Positions 20,493 to 29,505 are shown, numbered from the stretch's first letter. The stretch is DNA of 64,000 nucleotides from Gemmatimonadota bacterium (GCA_022827345.1 JAJDTB010000024.1:1-64000); one strand, 5' to 3'. Program-made: numbers and translations. The notes: generated by a model not told the origin, from the sequence alone.

Positions 20493-22225
20493 TCCGGTGG
20501 TGCGGGACCTTTCTGTTGGCGCTCGCGTCCGCAACCTGCGCCAGGCCCGAGACACCCCCGGGGGGGCCGGAGGACCGCACCCCGCCCGTCGTGATCGAGA
20601 CCATCCCCGACACCTTTGCCGCGGTCGAGCCCGGCGGGCGAGAGTTCTTCTTCCGTTTCAACGAGCGCATCAGCGAGCGGCCCTCCGCCGGGCAGTTGAA
20701 CAACTCCGTGGTCATTTCGCCCTCTCTCGGCGAGGTCCGGGTGCGCCACAGCCGCGACGGACTCTCGATCGAGGCCCAGGAGGGGCTGGCACCGGACCGG
20801 CTGTATCGGGTCACCGTCCTCCCGATCATCAACGACATGTTCGGCAACCGGCTCCGCGACCCCTTCGACCTGGTCCTCTCGACCGGGGAGGAGTTCGTGC
20901 CGAACGTCGTCGCGGGCATGGTGGAGGACCGCATCACCGGCCAGGCCGCCCCCGATGTCCGAGTGGAGGCACGCTTCCGCGGGGACACCGATACGCTGGT
21001 TCACTGGAACTTCACCGGCGCCGACGGCGTGTTTTCGCTGCGCTACGTCCCGGATGCGCCCTATGAGCTGCTCGCCTGGCAGGACCGCGACCGCGACGGC
21101 GAGGTCGGCGAGTCCGAGCCCCAGTCGGCCGTGACCGCCGACGAACTGGCCGCGTCGCCCGACACGAGCTTCACCATCCTGACGCTCATCGAGCCCGACA
21201 CGACGCCGCCCCGGCTCGGGAGCGTCAACGTGGATGATTCGGTCACCCTGACCTTCGAGTTCGACGACTACCTCGAGCCGCAGATGCCCGGCGTCATCTT
21301 CCAGGGCCAGCTGATCCTGGCGCGGCTTCTGGACACCGCCACGGTGGCAGATACGCTCGGCGCCGACCAGCCGTCCGACACCGCCGGCGCGGCGGAACCA
21401 GGCGATACGGTGCAGGCGGAGTTGGAGGCGGACCCCGAGGCCCCCGGCGACACCGTCCAGGTGGAAGCGGACGCCCCCGGCGAGCCGGGCGACACGGTTT
21501 TGGCCGAGGCGGCGGGAGACTCCATCGAGATCGATCCCGCCGACACGATAACGGTCCCGCCGGAGAAGGACACCATAGCGGTGCTGTTCTTTCACGCCCA
21601 CGAATACGAGCGCTGGCAGCGCGAGGTGGCTGACTCCGTCGCGCGTGCGGAGGCGCAGGCGCTGGCGGACTCGTTGATCGCGGCCGGGGAGGAGCCACCT
21701 CCGCCGCCGGAGGAAGAAGAGGAGCCCGCCGACAGCGTCGAGGCGCCTCCGAGCGGACTCTCCGGCCTGCTGCTGCCGACCCAGACCCTGACCGGGGTGC
21801 TGGAGGAGTCGCTGGTTCGCGGCGTGCCGTACGAAGCGTCGGTGGGGGGTGTCGTGAACATCGCTGGAGTAACCGGCGGTGGGGGCCGGGCGGAGGTGCT
21901 GTGGGAGTTGCCGCCACCGGACACGACGACCGTGGACAGCACGGCCGTTGCGGACTCGCTGCAGGTCGGGGACTCGCTGCAGGTCGGGGATTCGCTGCAG
22001 GTCGGGGATTCGGTCCAAGTGGGCGACTCGGTCCAGGTCGTGGATACCACGGGGGCGGGGCCGGATACGACCACGGCGGGTCCCGACACGACCGTGGCGG
22101 ACCCGGACACGATCACCACGCCCCCGGACACGACCGTGGCGGATCCCGACACGACCTCCACGCCCCGCCGGTCCCAACAGCCCCGCCTGCGAACCCGCAG
22201 TCGGCCCCGCCGCACCCGGCGCTGA
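20489..22225 (+). CDS. Exported protein with Ig-like domain and Asp/Thr-rich repeat tail
   Basis: This 578-residue protein begins MIRWCGTFLLALASATC, a short export signal with a possible but non-ideal lipobox (Cys17). Residues 25-135 form a bacterial Ig-like (SbsA/Big_5-type) domain: TPPVVIETIPDTF, VSISP-like VVISPSLGEV, and LAPDRLYRVTVLPIINDMFGN. A carboxypeptidase-regulatory-like module follows (about 140-215: FSLRYVPDAPYELLAWQDRDRDG). The second half is low-complexity, rich in Asp, Thr, Pro and Glu, with five LQVGDS-type repeats and PDTTVADPDT repeats, ending in a strongly basic Arg tail. It is probably a cell-surface protein. The GTG overlaps the valS stop. Confidence 0.7.
   Translation: MIRWCGTFLLALASATCARPETPPGGPEDRTPPVVIETIPDTFAAVEPGGREFFFRFNERISERPSAGQLNNSVVISPSLGEVRVRHSRDGLSIEAQEGLAPDRLYRVTVLPIINDMFGNRLRDPFDLVLSTGEEFVPNVVAGMVEDRITGQAAPDVRVEARFRGDTDTLVHWNFTGADGVFSLRYVPDAPYELLAWQDRDRDGEVGESEPQSAVTADELAASPDTSFTILTLIEPDTTPPRLGSVNVDDSVTLTFEFDDYLEPQMPGVIFQGQLILARLLDTATVADTLGADQPSDTAGAAEPGDTVQAELEADPEAPGDTVQVEADAPGEPGDTVLAEAAGDSIEIDPADTITVPPEKDTIAVLFFHAHEYERWQREVADSVARAEAQALADSLIAAGEEPPPPPEEEEEPADSVEAPPSGLSGLLLPTQTLTGVLEESLVRGVPYEASVGGVVNIAGVTGGGGRAEVLWELPPPDTTTVDSTAVADSLQVGDSLQVGDSLQVGDSVQVGDSVQVVDTTGAGPDTTTAGPDTTVADPDTITTPPDTTVADPDTTSTPRRSQQPRLRTRSRPRRTRR
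21953..22042 (+). repeat. Five 18-bp tandem repeats inside the Ig-like protein gene
   Basis: Five units of 18 bp, the first being GACTCGCTGCAGGTCGGG (21953-21970), encode (DSLQVG)x3 followed by DSVQVG and DSVQVV. Units 1 and 2 are identical, unit 3 differs by one base, and units 4 and 5 have diverged more. The length is a multiple of three, so unit gain or loss keeps the frame. This is a coding minisatellite, not a CRISPR. Confidence 0.85.
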
Positions 22226-22231
22226 CGCGAC

Positions 22232-23659
22232 ATGGCCGCGCAGGATCCCCGCCGTTCGATTCCGGGCGTCGACCGCCTGCTCTCGCGTCCCTGGTGCCAT
22301 GAACTGACCGCCGCCTACGGCCGGCCCTGGATCACGGACCGGCTGCGTGCCGTCCTGGAGGACATTCGCGCGGGGCGCGCGCCGGTCCCCTCGGGCGACG
22401 AAGGCCTCGCCGCACTCGTGAACGCCGAGGTGACCCGCGCGCTGAGCCCGTCGCTTCGCCGGGTCGTCAACGCGACCGGGGTCGTGCTCCACACCAACCT
22501 GGGACGCGCCCCGCTCGCGACCGAAGCTCGCCGCGCGATGACCGCCGCGGCAGGGTACGGCAACGTCGAGTTCGACCTGGAGAGCGGCGCACGCGGATCG
22601 CGCTACGAGCACTGCGTCCACCTGATCCGCGAGCTGACCGGGGCCGAAGATGCGCTGGCGGTCAACAACAACGCCGGGGCGGTCGCGCTCGCGCTGACCG
22701 CGTTCGCGTCGGGCCGGGGCGTGGCCGTGTCGCACGGCGAACTGGTCGAGATCGGCGGGGGCTTCCGCATCCCCGAAGTCGTCGAGGCGGCGGGCGCGCG
22801 CCTGGTCACCGTGGGGACGACCAACCGGACGCGCCGCGGCGACTACGAGCGGGCGATCGCGGCCGGAGACGTGGGCGCGATCCTCAAGGTCCACCGCTCC
22901 AACTTCTCGATCTCCGGTTTCACCGAGGAGACGGGGCTGGAAGAGCTGGTCGCTCTCGGATCGGCATCCGGCACCCCGGTGATCCACGACCTGGGGTCGG
23001 GGCTGCTGGTGGACGCCGGGGCGCTGGGTCTGCCGCGCGAACCGACGCCGCGGGCGAGCGTGGCGGCCGGAGTCGACCTGGTGGCCTTCTCGGGCGACAA
23101 GCTCCTCGGTGGACCGCAGGCCGGACTGCTGGCCGGGACGAGCGCCGCGGTGGCCCGCGCGAGGGCCCACCCGCTCTGCCGGGCGCTGCGGTGCGACAAG
23201 GTCACGCTGGCGGGGCTCGAGGCAACCCTCGCGCTGTACCGCGATCCCGGCCGCGTGCGGGAGCGCATCCCGGCGCTGCGCATGATTTCGGTGCCGCGTG
23301 AGGAGCTGATGCGCCGGGCGGAGGCCGTACTGGCCGCGGTGGCGGGCCGCGGAGCCGGGCTGAGGCGGGCGCTGCGCGCCGAGGTGGTCGCCGGGGAGTC
23401 GCTGGTGGGCGGGGGCACCTTCCCCGACGCGCGGATTCCCAGCGCGATGATCTCGTTGGGCGCGGGTGAGGAAGCCGAACGGTGGCTGGCGCGGCTGCGC
23501 GCCCACGCGCCCCCCGTGATCGCACGGCGGCGGAAGGGCCGGATCGTCCTCGATCTGCGCACCGTCGCCCCGGAGGAGGACGGGGCCGTCGCGGCGGCGC
23601 TCGCCGCGCTGGGGGAGGCGATCCGGGTGGGGGCGGGGGGAAGCGGGGTGCGAGATTGA
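22232..23659 (+). CDS. selA: L-seryl-tRNA(Sec) selenium transferase
   Basis: A 475-residue PLP enzyme converting seryl-tRNA(Sec) to selenocysteinyl-tRNA(Sec) with selenophosphate. The N-terminal tRNA-binding region precedes VVNATGVVLHTNLGRAPL, the GNVEFDLESGARGSRY block, VNNNAGAVALAL, and the PLP lysine motif FSGDKLLGGPQAG (Lys290). Its length and domain order are those of bacterial SelA. It implies the organism makes selenoproteins, but selB, selD and tRNA-Sec are not in this window; the tRNA at 27806 is tRNA-Ser. The stop overlaps the ATG of the next gene. Confidence 0.95.
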   Translation: MAAQDPRRSIPGVDRLLSRPWCHELTAAYGRPWITDRLRAVLEDIRAGRAPVPSGDEGLAALVNAEVTRALSPSLRRVVNATGVVLHTNLGRAPLATEARRAMTAAAGYGNVEFDLESGARGSRYEHCVHLIRELTGAEDALAVNNNAGAVALALTAFASGRGVAVSHGELVEIGGGFRIPEVVEAAGARLVTVGTTNRTRRGDYERAIAAGDVGAILKVHRSNFSISGFTEETGLEELVALGSASGTPVIHDLGSGLLVDAGALGLPREPTPRASVAAGVDLVAFSGDKLLGGPQAGLLAGTSAAVARARAHPLCRALRCDKVTLAGLEATLALYRDPGRVRERIPALRMISVPREELMRRAEAVLAAVAGRGAGLRRALRAEVVAGESLVGGGTFPDARIPSAMISLGAGEEAERWLARLRAHAPPVIARRRKGRIVLDLRTVAPEEDGAVAAALAALGEAIRVGAGGSGVRD

Positions 23660-24207
23660 TGAGCCGCAGGGCTGTCTTCGCCGACCGCGACGGAACGATC
23701 ATCGAGGACCGGCACTACGTTGCGGATCCGGCACATGTCGACCTCATCCCGGGGTCGGCCGAGGCGCTGCAGACCCTGCAGGGCATGGGATTCGCCGTGG
23801 TGGTGGTCACCAATCAGTCGGGGATCGGGCGGGGGCTCTACACAGTTGAAGACTACCGGCGCGTGGCCGCCGAGACCGATCGCCGGCTCGCCGCGGCAGG
23901 CACGGTGGTCGACGCGACCTACTTCTGCCCGGACGCGCCGGGAGGCGATCCCCGGGCGACCTGCCGCAAGCCGAGCCGGGTGATGTACCGCCGGGCGGCC
24001 CGCGACCTGGGGCTGGAATTCGCCGGTTCCTACCTCGTCGGCGACAAGCGCAGCGATGTGATCCCGGCCAGGGCGCTGGGGTCCACGGGCATCCTCGTGC
24101 GAACCGGCCACGGACGCGAGCACGAAGCGGGCCTCGAAGACGAGTTTCCCGTTGTGGACGACCTGGCCGCGGCGGCCGAACTCATTGGCCGCCTCGAGGC
24201 TCGTTGA
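23659..24207 (+). CDS. HAD phosphatase of the GmhB/histidinol-phosphatase type
   Basis: This 182-residue HAD-superfamily phosphatase has the nucleophile motif FADRDGTI (Asp9, Asp11), motif II VVVVTNQSGIGRG, and motif III/IV VGDKRSDV. It is closest in pattern to D-glycero-D-manno-heptose-1,7-bisphosphate 7-phosphatase (GmhB), which acts in ADP-heptose synthesis for LPS. In GmhB a structural zinc is held by C-x-H ... C-x-C; here the block is CPDAPGGDPRATCRKPS, so the His is Asp and one Cys is lost. Zinc binding is therefore doubtful and the substrate may differ. The ATG at 23659 overlaps the selA stop. Confidence 0.8.
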   Translation: MSRRAVFADRDGTIIEDRHYVADPAHVDLIPGSAEALQTLQGMGFAVVVVTNQSGIGRGLYTVEDYRRVAAETDRRLAAAGTVVDATYFCPDAPGGDPRATCRKPSRVMYRRAARDLGLEFAGSYLVGDKRSDVIPARALGSTGILVRTGHGREHEAGLEDEFPVVDDLAAAAELIGRLEAR

Positions 24208-24232
24208 CCCGATTTCGCGTCCCGAATAGCTT
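24204..24232 (+). promoter_or_regulatory. Candidate promoter for the Fe-S carrier gene
   Basis: TTGACC (24204-24209), a 17-bp spacer and TAGCTT (24227-24232) lie in the 84-bp gap before 24292. The -35 overlaps the gmhB-like gene's stop codon. The match is to the general sigma70 consensus only. Confidence 0.45.
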
Positions 24233-24291
24233 TCATATCCGGCACTCGCCGGGCTCATGCAACGACTTTTCCGAAGTGCGGGATAGATGCC

Positions 24292-24621
24292 ATGGATCTG
24301 ACACTCACTCCCGAAGCCGCCCGCAAGATTGAGGGGTTTCTCAAGGACTTCGGCGACAGCCCCGAGGCGGGGCTGCGGGTCGCGGTGCTTCCCGGCGGCT
24401 GTTCCGGGTTCCAGTACGGCGTGGATATCGACGGGGCGCCCGAAGGGGACGACGAGATCCTCGAGCAGTCCGGGATACGTATTTTCGTCGACCCCTTCAG
24501 CGCGCAGTACCTCGAGGGGATCGAGATCGACTACGTGACCTCCATGATGGGGTCCGGGTTCACCTTCAACAATCCGCAGGCCACGGGCGGTTGTGGCTGC
24601 GGCAGTTCCTTCACGGTGTAG
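24292..24621 (+). CDS. A-type iron-sulfur cluster carrier (IscA/ErpA/HesB family)
   Basis: This 109-residue protein has the three conserved cysteines of A-type carriers: Cys37 in LPGGCSGFQYG and Cys101/Cys103 in GGCGCGSSFTV. Such proteins accept nascent clusters from the scaffold and pass them to apo-enzymes; clients near by could include IspG or the DinG-like helicase. Start ATG 24292 gives the standard length and follows a small intergenic promoter-like region. Assignment to ErpA rather than IscA or SufA cannot be made from sequence alone. Confidence 0.93.
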   Translation: MDLTLTPEAARKIEGFLKDFGDSPEAGLRVAVLPGGCSGFQYGVDIDGAPEGDDEILEQSGIRIFVDPFSAQYLEGIEIDYVTSMMGSGFTFNNPQATGGCGCGSSFTV

Positions 24622-25279
24622 GCGAACGATCGAGATCCTCACCTTCACCGGGGGCGCCTTCATGCAGAACACCGTGCTGGTGGTCTGCGACGACGCCCGC
24701 ACGGCCATTCTGATCGATCCGGGGTCCGCGACTCCCGTCGCACTCGCCGCCGCCCGAGCGCGCGGGCTCGACGTGGCGGCCATCCTGCTCACGCACGCGC
24801 ACTTCGACCACATCGAGGGCGTCGCGCGCGCCAGGGAAGCCACCGGCGCCCCGGTATACCTTCATCCCGACGATCGGATTCTGTATGACAACGTGGGGTC
24901 GCAGGCGGCCGCGTTCGGCGTCCCCTACCAGGAACAGCCTCCCCCCGACATCGATCTGGTGCCGGGAGAGAACGTCTCCTTCGGCGGTTCCGAGTTCGAA
25001 GTCGTCTTCGCGCCGGGACACGCGCCGGGACACGTCATCTTCGTGTCGACCACCGAGCCCGTCGCGATCGTCGGCGACGTGATCTTTCTCGGGTCGATCG
25101 GCCGCACCGATCTTCCCGGCGGCGACTACCGCGTCCTGATGGATTCGATCCAGCGGACCGTGCTCACGCTGCCGCCCGAGACGCGCCTCTACACGGGCCA
25201 CGGACCCGAGACCACGGTGGGTCACGAACAGCGCACCAATCCCTTCCTCGTCCCGGTGTACGGCGGCGACCTGGTGTGA
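24593..25279 (+). CDS. Metallo-beta-lactamase-fold hydrolase (glyoxalase II-like)
   Basis: This 228-residue protein has the MBL metal motif THAHFDH (HxHxDH) followed by the later ligands in FAPGHAPGHVIF (His), VGDVIFLGSIGRTDLPGGD (Asp) and YTGHGPETTVGHE (His). The layout is that of the YcbL/glyoxalase II-like group that hydrolyses thioesters such as S-lactoylglutathione. Only GTG 24593 is available as a start in this frame upstream of the first beta strand (EILTFTGGAFMQN), which makes it overlap the Fe-S carrier gene by 29 nt. Its end overlaps purN. Confidence 0.88.
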   Translation: MAAAVPSRCRRTIEILTFTGGAFMQNTVLVVCDDARTAILIDPGSATPVALAAARARGLDVAAILLTHAHFDHIEGVARAREATGAPVYLHPDDRILYDNVGSQAAAFGVPYQEQPPPDIDLVPGENVSFGGSEFEVVFAPGHAPGHVIFVSTTEPVAIVGDVIFLGSIGRTDLPGGDYRVLMDSIQRTVLTLPPETRLYTGHGPETTVGHEQRTNPFLVPVYGGDLV

Positions 25280-25986
25280 TGGCCGTACCCCTGGCCGTCC
25301 TCGCGTCGGGTTCCGGGACCAACATGCAGGCGCTTCTCGATCACGAGGACGAAGGAGCGGCCTACCGCATCGAGGCGCTGATCACCGACCGGCCCTGCGT
25401 GGCGGAAGAACGGGCCCGCGCGAAGGGGCGCGCCGTGTACCGGATCGATTTCGATGCCGGTGAGGAGACTGGGCAGGACTGTCCTGGAGCCCGAGTCCTC
25501 GCGCATCTGGAGCGGCACGGCGCCGCGGGTATCCTGCTGGCCGGATTCCTGAAGCTCCTGCCCGCCGCGGTGTGCCGAGCCTACCGCCACAGAATCCTGA
25601 ACATTCATCCGGCCCCGCTGCCCGCGTTTGGCGGCAAGGGCATGTACGGCCATCACGTCCACGAGGCCGTCCTTCGATCCGGAGCCACCCTGTCCGGGCC
25701 GACGATCCACTTCGTGAACGAGCGCTACGACGAGGGCCGGATCCTGGCCCAGTGGCCCGTGCCCGTGCTTCCCGGGGACAACGCCGATATGCTGGCCGCC
25801 CGCGTGCTCGAAGTCGAGCACCTCCTGTTCCCGGCGGCCGCCGATGCCCTGGCCCGGGCTCTGCAGGATGGATGGCCCGGACGGGCGGGAGCGAGGCCGG
25901 TCTTCCTGTGGCCCGGCCTCGGCACCCCGAACGATGGTGCGAGTCTTCGACAGTCGATCACCGATGCCTTTGGAGGTGACGGGTGA
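25279..25986 (+). CDS. purN: Phosphoribosylglycinamide formyltransferase
   Basis: A 235-residue N10-formyl-THF-dependent GAR transformylase, the third step of purine synthesis. Visible blocks are the N-terminal LAVLASGSGTNMQALLDH, the catalytic region RILNIHPAPLPAFGGKGMYG (Asn and His of the N-H-D triad) and NERYDEGRILAQ (Asp). The ATG overlaps the preceding TGA (TGATG); GTG 25276 is a possible alternative. It is slightly longer than typical PurN (about 200-215 residues), with an extra C-terminal tail of about 20 residues. It is followed by purH with a 4-nt overlap, a common pairing. Confidence 0.95.
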   Translation: MAVPLAVLASGSGTNMQALLDHEDEGAAYRIEALITDRPCVAEERARAKGRAVYRIDFDAGEETGQDCPGARVLAHLERHGAAGILLAGFLKLLPAAVCRAYRHRILNIHPAPLPAFGGKGMYGHHVHEAVLRSGATLSGPTIHFVNERYDEGRILAQWPVPVLPGDNADMLAARVLEVEHLLFPAAADALARALQDGWPGRAGARPVFLWPGLGTPNDGASLRQSITDAFGGDG

Positions 25987-27617
25987 GCAGGCGCAGAGCG
26001 TTGCTGAGCGTGTCCGACAAGACGGGCGTCGCAGCCTTCGGGCGGGCGCTGGCGGAGCAGGGGTGGGAGGTGCTTTCGACGGGCGGTACCGCTCGAGCGC
26101 TGGCGGACGCCGGGGTGCCCGTCACCGAGGTCTCGACCGTAACCGCCCACCCCGAGATGATGGACGGCCGGGTCAAGACCCTCCATCCGGCGATCCATGC
26201 CGGGCTGCTGGCCCGCCGCGATCATCCCGGTGACATGGCCGAGATGGCGCGGCAGGGGTACGCCCCGATCGACCTGGTGGCGGTCAACCTGTATCCGTTC
26301 CGCGAGACCGTCGCATCGCCCGGTGTGACGCCCGGTCTCGCCATGGAGAACGTCGATATCGGCGGCCCGACGCTGATCCGCGCCGCCGCCAAGAACCACC
26401 GCGACGTGTGGGCGGTGGTGGATCCCGCCGACTACACCGCCGTGCTGGCGGCGCTCGCGGACGGGGATTCGGACGATCGGGGGGCGTCGTTGTCGCTGCG
26501 CCGAAGGCTCGCGGCCAAGGTCTTCCGCGAGATATCGGCTTACGACGAGGCGATTGCCGGGTATCTGGAGGGGTTGGAGGAGGGCGGCGCGTCACGCGCG
26601 GCGACCACTGCCGATGCGATGGCGCAGCGGGTCACGCTGGACCTGAGGATGGGCGAGCGGCTGCGTTACGGCGAGAACCCCGGCCAGGAGGCGGCCTTCT
26701 ACGCATCGGCAAGAGGTGGCAGCGATGGTATTGCGTCACTTGAACAGCTGCATGGCAAAGCGCTTTCGTACAACAACATCCTGGATCTGGACGGTGCATT
26801 GTTGAGCCTGGCGCCCTTCGCGTTTTCGGCCGAACCGGCGGTCTGCATCGTCAAGCACACCACGCCGTGCGGCGTGGCGGTTCGCCCCACGCTTGCCGCC
26901 GCCTTCGAGCGGGCGCGAGCCACCGATCCGGTGTCCGCGTTCGGGTCGGTGATCGCGGTAAACCGTCCCGTGGATCGCGACACCGCGGAGAGGATCGGCG
27001 CGATGTTCGTCGAGGCCGTGGTCGCGCCGGGCTTCACCGATGACGCTCTGGCCGTGCTCACCGCGAAGAAGAACATCCGCCTCTTGAGTTTCCCGGACTC
27101 GCCCGCGTTCCTCGCGCGGGCGGCTGGTCATGCCGACGCGCAAGCGTTTCGCTCGGTGTACGGAGGCGTCCTGTTCCAGTCGGTTCCCGATCCGCCGTTC
27201 TACGGAAAGGAAGAGGACGGCTGGAGCGTGGTCAGCGCCCGGCAGCCCACCGATGCCGAGGAACTGGACCTCGCCTTCGCCTGGGCGGCGGTGGCCGGCG
27301 TGAAGTCCAACGCCATCCTGCTCGCGAAGGAATGCGCGACCGTCGGCATCGGCGCTGGCCAGATGAGCCGCGTGGATTCGTCGCGCCTGGCCGTCGGGAA
27401 GGCGCGAAGCGTCGGCCTGGCCGCGGAACTGGACGGATGCGCCCTCGCCTCGGACGCATTCTTCCCCTTCCGGGACGGCGTGGATGCCGCCGCCGAGGCC
27501 GGCGCCCGCGCGATCGTGCAGCCCGGCGGCTCGATCCGCGACGCTGAAGTGATCCAGGCCGCCGACGAGCACGGGATTGCGATGGTGTTCACGGGGCGCA
27601 GGCTGTTCCGGCATTAA
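25983..27617 (+). CDS. purH: Bifunctional AICAR transformylase/IMP cyclohydrolase
   Basis: This is a 544-residue enzyme performing the last two steps of IMP synthesis. The N-terminal MGS-like cyclohydrolase domain (about 1-150) shows [37 protein letters not shown] and LVAVNLYPF. The C-terminal transformylase domain shows [26 protein letters not shown], and [10 protein letters not shown], where families usually have KHxNPCG (Asn to Thr here). Starts at GTG overlapping the purN stop (GTGA). The operon appears to end at TAA 27615-27617, followed by element C and tRNA-Ser. Confidence 0.96.
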   Translation: MSRRRALLSVSDKTGVAAFGRALAEQGWEVLSTGGTARALADAGVPVTEVSTVTAHPEMMDGRVKTLHPAIHAGLLARRDHPGDMAEMARQGYAPIDLVAVNLYPFRETVASPGVTPGLAMENVDIGGPTLIRAAAKNHRDVWAVVDPADYTAVLAALADGDSDDRGASLSLRRRLAAKVFREISAYDEAIAGYLEGLEEGGASRAATTADAMAQRVTLDLRMGERLRYGENPGQEAAFYASARGGSDGIASLEQLHGKALSYNNILDLDGALLSLAPFAFSAEPAVCIVKHTTPCGVAVRPTLAAAFERARATDPVSAFGSVIAVNRPVDRDTAERIGAMFVEAVVAPGFTDDALAVLTAKKNIRLLSFPDSPAFLARAAGHADAQAFRSVYGGVLFQSVPDPPFYGKEEDGWSVVSARQPTDAEELDLAFAWAAVAGVKSNAILLAKECATVGIGAGQMSRVDSSRLAVGKARSVGLAAELDGCALASDAFFPFRDGVDAAAEAGARAIVQPGGSIRDAEVIQAADEHGIAMVFTGRRLFRH

Positions 27618-27641
27618 TCGAGGTTGCCGGTATCCGCCATA

Positions 27642-27680
27642 TGTAAAGTAGACATTACTTTATGTAATCTCCGCATTACA
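27642..27680. promoter_or_regulatory. Tandem-palindrome element C
   Basis: Copy 1 is TGTAAAGTAGACATTACT (27642-27659) and copy 2 is TGTAATCTCCGCATTACA (27663-27680), whose TGTAAT/ATTACA arms are perfect. Centres are 21 bp apart. A sigma70-like reading is ATTACT (27654-27659), 17 bp, TACACT (27677-27682), directed at the tRNA-Ser gene 124 bp downstream. Confidence 0.65.
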
Positions 27681-27805
27681 CTGGTGCGGGGCTGAACAGG
27701 CGGAACAGCGTACAGCCACAAATCGAGGGATTGCTCGAGCGGTCCCGGCGTCTGTGCCGACTTCGGCTTGAACCCTACCTCCACCGGAACCATCTTCCAG
27801 ATTCG

Positions 27806-27889
<84 letters not shown>

Positions 27890-27905
27890 CTGAGCGTCAG
27901 CGATC

Positions 27906-27926
27906 GGAGGGAATGGGATTCGAACG
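27906..27926 (-). repeat. Inverted partial copy of the tRNA-Ser 3' end
   Basis: The reverse complement of this 21-bp block reads CGTTCGAATCCCATTCCCTC followed by C. It differs from the T-loop/acceptor 3' part of the tRNA-Ser in only two positions. It begins 17 bp after the tRNA. The rest of a tRNA is not present. It may be a leftover attachment site. Confidence 0.7.
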
Positions 27927-27940
27927 TTTTCGCGCCGAAA

Positions 27941-27964
27941 GCGCTCGCGCCCAGGCGCGAGCGC
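27941..27964. terminator. Perfect GC hairpin downstream of tRNA-Ser
   Basis: GCGCTCGCGC, a 4-nt loop CCAG, then GCGCGAGCGC: a perfect 10-bp stem, extendable by one A-T pair. No T tract follows, so intrinsic termination is not certain. It overlaps the start of the first 67-bp direct repeat. Confidence 0.45.
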
Positions 27965-28022
27965 TGAAGACGGCCGAGGACGGCGCAGCCGCCCGCAGGC
28001 CAATCCCACTCCCTCGGTGCCG
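27956..28022 (+). repeat. 67-bp direct repeat, copy 1
   Basis: Copy 1 of a 67-bp unit repeated at 28078-28144 with two mismatches (offset 122 bp). It ends with CCAATCCCACTCCCTCGG, which matches 16 of 18 bases of the tRNA-Ser 3' end. No protein-coding role is evident; ORFs across it are unlikely to be real. Confidence 0.85.
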
Positions 28023-28077
28023 TGCGAACATGGAGAAACGGGTTCCACCCAAATCCGCGGCGGCGACGATCCCGGGC

Positions 28078-28144
28078 CGCGAGCGCTGAAGACGGCCGAG
28101 GACGGCGCAGCCGCCCACAGGCCAATCCCACTCCCTCGGCGCCG
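28078..28144 (+). repeat. 67-bp direct repeat, copy 2
   Basis: Second copy of the unit at 27956-28022, again ending in the tRNA-Ser-like CCAATCCCACTCCCTCGG. It lies just before the 3' end of the beta-propeller gene. Together with copy 1 and the inverted fragment it makes three partial tRNA 3' ends in about 250 bp. Confidence 0.85.
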
Positions 28145-28160
28145 CGTCAAGAGAGGGCAC

Positions 28161-29381
28161 CTACAGGTCAACCCGCTCCAGCGGCCACAGCTGGACGGAC
28201 TCGACTCCCAGTTCGTCCTGCACCCGTCCGAGGATGTAGTCCTCGCCGATTTCGTAGATCGTGAGTCCCTCCGGCGTCTCGACGAAGCCGAGGACGTGGG
28301 CATCCGGATCGAAGACCGTCCAGAGCACCCCGTCCGCCTCCTCGCCGACGACCTCGTATTCCCGGACCCACAGGTGGCCCGTGCGATCCGACATGACGGA
28401 GGCGAAGGCAGGGAAGTGCTCGGCGACCGGCGTGGCCATGATTTCACGGCGGGCCTGCGCGCGCGCTTCGTCCACATTCTCCGCGAAGGAGTCCGGTACG
28501 CGGGCCCGGACCTCCATGTCGATGTACGCCTCGATATCGGCCTCCGTGGGTGCGCGCGGCACATCCTCCAGCCGAACGATGCGGGCCAGAGTGCCGTCCG
28601 TCGCGAATGCCCTGATCTCGTAGCGCTTGCTCGCGGTGACAACCGCCAGTTCACCCCATGGCGCCAGCTTGAGGTCCCAGCCGAAGGTCTGTGTGCTATT
28701 GACGCCTCCCACCCGGGTGCGCGGTTCATGGGCGAGATGGGACCCCAGAGACGCGCGCAGATTCCCTTCCGCATCCCACAACTCGACGACCAGCGTGTCG
28801 ATGTGCAGCGGACTGACGCTGGCCAGAATCGAACCGTCTTCCATGGCCGCCACCGGCGTAATCGGCCTCAGTCCGACAGTGGTCACCGCCTGCCGCTCCA
28901 GGCGAAAGCCACGGACGAAGCTGCCGGCGGAGTCGAAGACGCTCAGCCTCAACGGGAATCCCCAAGCCATGATCGAGTCGCCCGGCAGCCGCTCGACATC
29001 CATCAGGTCCCCGAACTCGCCCGGCCCCTCGCCCATTCCCCCTACGGTGGCCAGATGCGTGCCCGACGCGCCGTCGAAGATCCGCAACTCCATTGAGCCG
29101 TAGTCCGCGACCACGATTCGCCCGTCACCCAGTCTCGTCGCGCCGATGGCATGCTGGAACAGGTAGGGCTCCTCGCCATCGGTGGCGCCGATCGATACGG
29201 CCGGCGCGGGGCCAACCCGCCACCCCAACCGCGAACCCACCGGCGGACGCGGGTTCTCGATTATCCGGATACCGGCGCTGTCGCGCACCTGGGTGGCGGA
29301 TCGCGGCACCGGTGAATCGCCGGGCTGGCAGGCAAGGGCGATGAGGGCGATCAGGGCGGTCGGAATCGACTCGGGCTTCAT
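28161..29381 (-). CDS. 6-bladed beta-propeller lipoprotein
   Basis: This 406-residue protein begins MKPESIPTALIALIALACQPGD, a lipoprotein signal with lipobox ALAC (Cys18). The mature part shows repeated WD/NHL-like strands (GDGRIVVADYGSMELRIFD, GMGEGPGEFGDLMDVERL, DGSILASVSPLHIDTLVVEL, GHLWVREYEV), the style of 6-bladed beta-propeller proteins frequent in Gemmatimonadota. Such propellers usually bind ligands or partners; no catalytic site is evident. The ATG at 29379-29381 has a GGAG ribosome-binding site; the ORF extends to 29519 but that part lacks signal character. A 60-bp sample here is 65% GC, below the surrounding core genes. Confidence 0.8.
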   Translation of the reverse strand: MKPESIPTALIALIALACQPGDSPVPRSATQVRDSAGIRIIENPRPPVGSRLGWRVGPAPAVSIGATDGEEPYLFQHAIGATRLGDGRIVVADYGSMELRIFDGASGTHLATVGGMGEGPGEFGDLMDVERLPGDSIMAWGFPLRLSVFDSAGSFVRGFRLERQAVTTVGLRPITPVAAMEDGSILASVSPLHIDTLVVELWDAEGNLRASLGSHLAHEPRTRVGGVNSTQTFGWDLKLAPWGELAVVTASKRYEIRAFATDGTLARIVRLEDVPRAPTEADIEAYIDMEVRARVPDSFAENVDEARAQARREIMATPVAEHFPAFASVMSDRTGHLWVREYEVVGEEADGVLWTVFDPDAHVLGFVETPEGLTIYEIGEDYILGRVQDELGVESVQLWPLERVDL

Positions 29382-29505
29382 GTCTGGCTCCTGCGGGCCG
29401 CGTTTGCTCGCAAACTCCCGCGTTTGACGCGAGGTCGCAATCCCCGGAAGATTCTCCCTTGCGGAACTCAAGGGCAGGCAAACGCTCAACCGGGAGCAGG
29501 CAGCG

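Noticed and set aside
21953-22042. Short regular repeats that could suggest a CRISPR
   Set aside because: The units are contiguous 18-mers without spacers, in frame, within a protein-coding gene.
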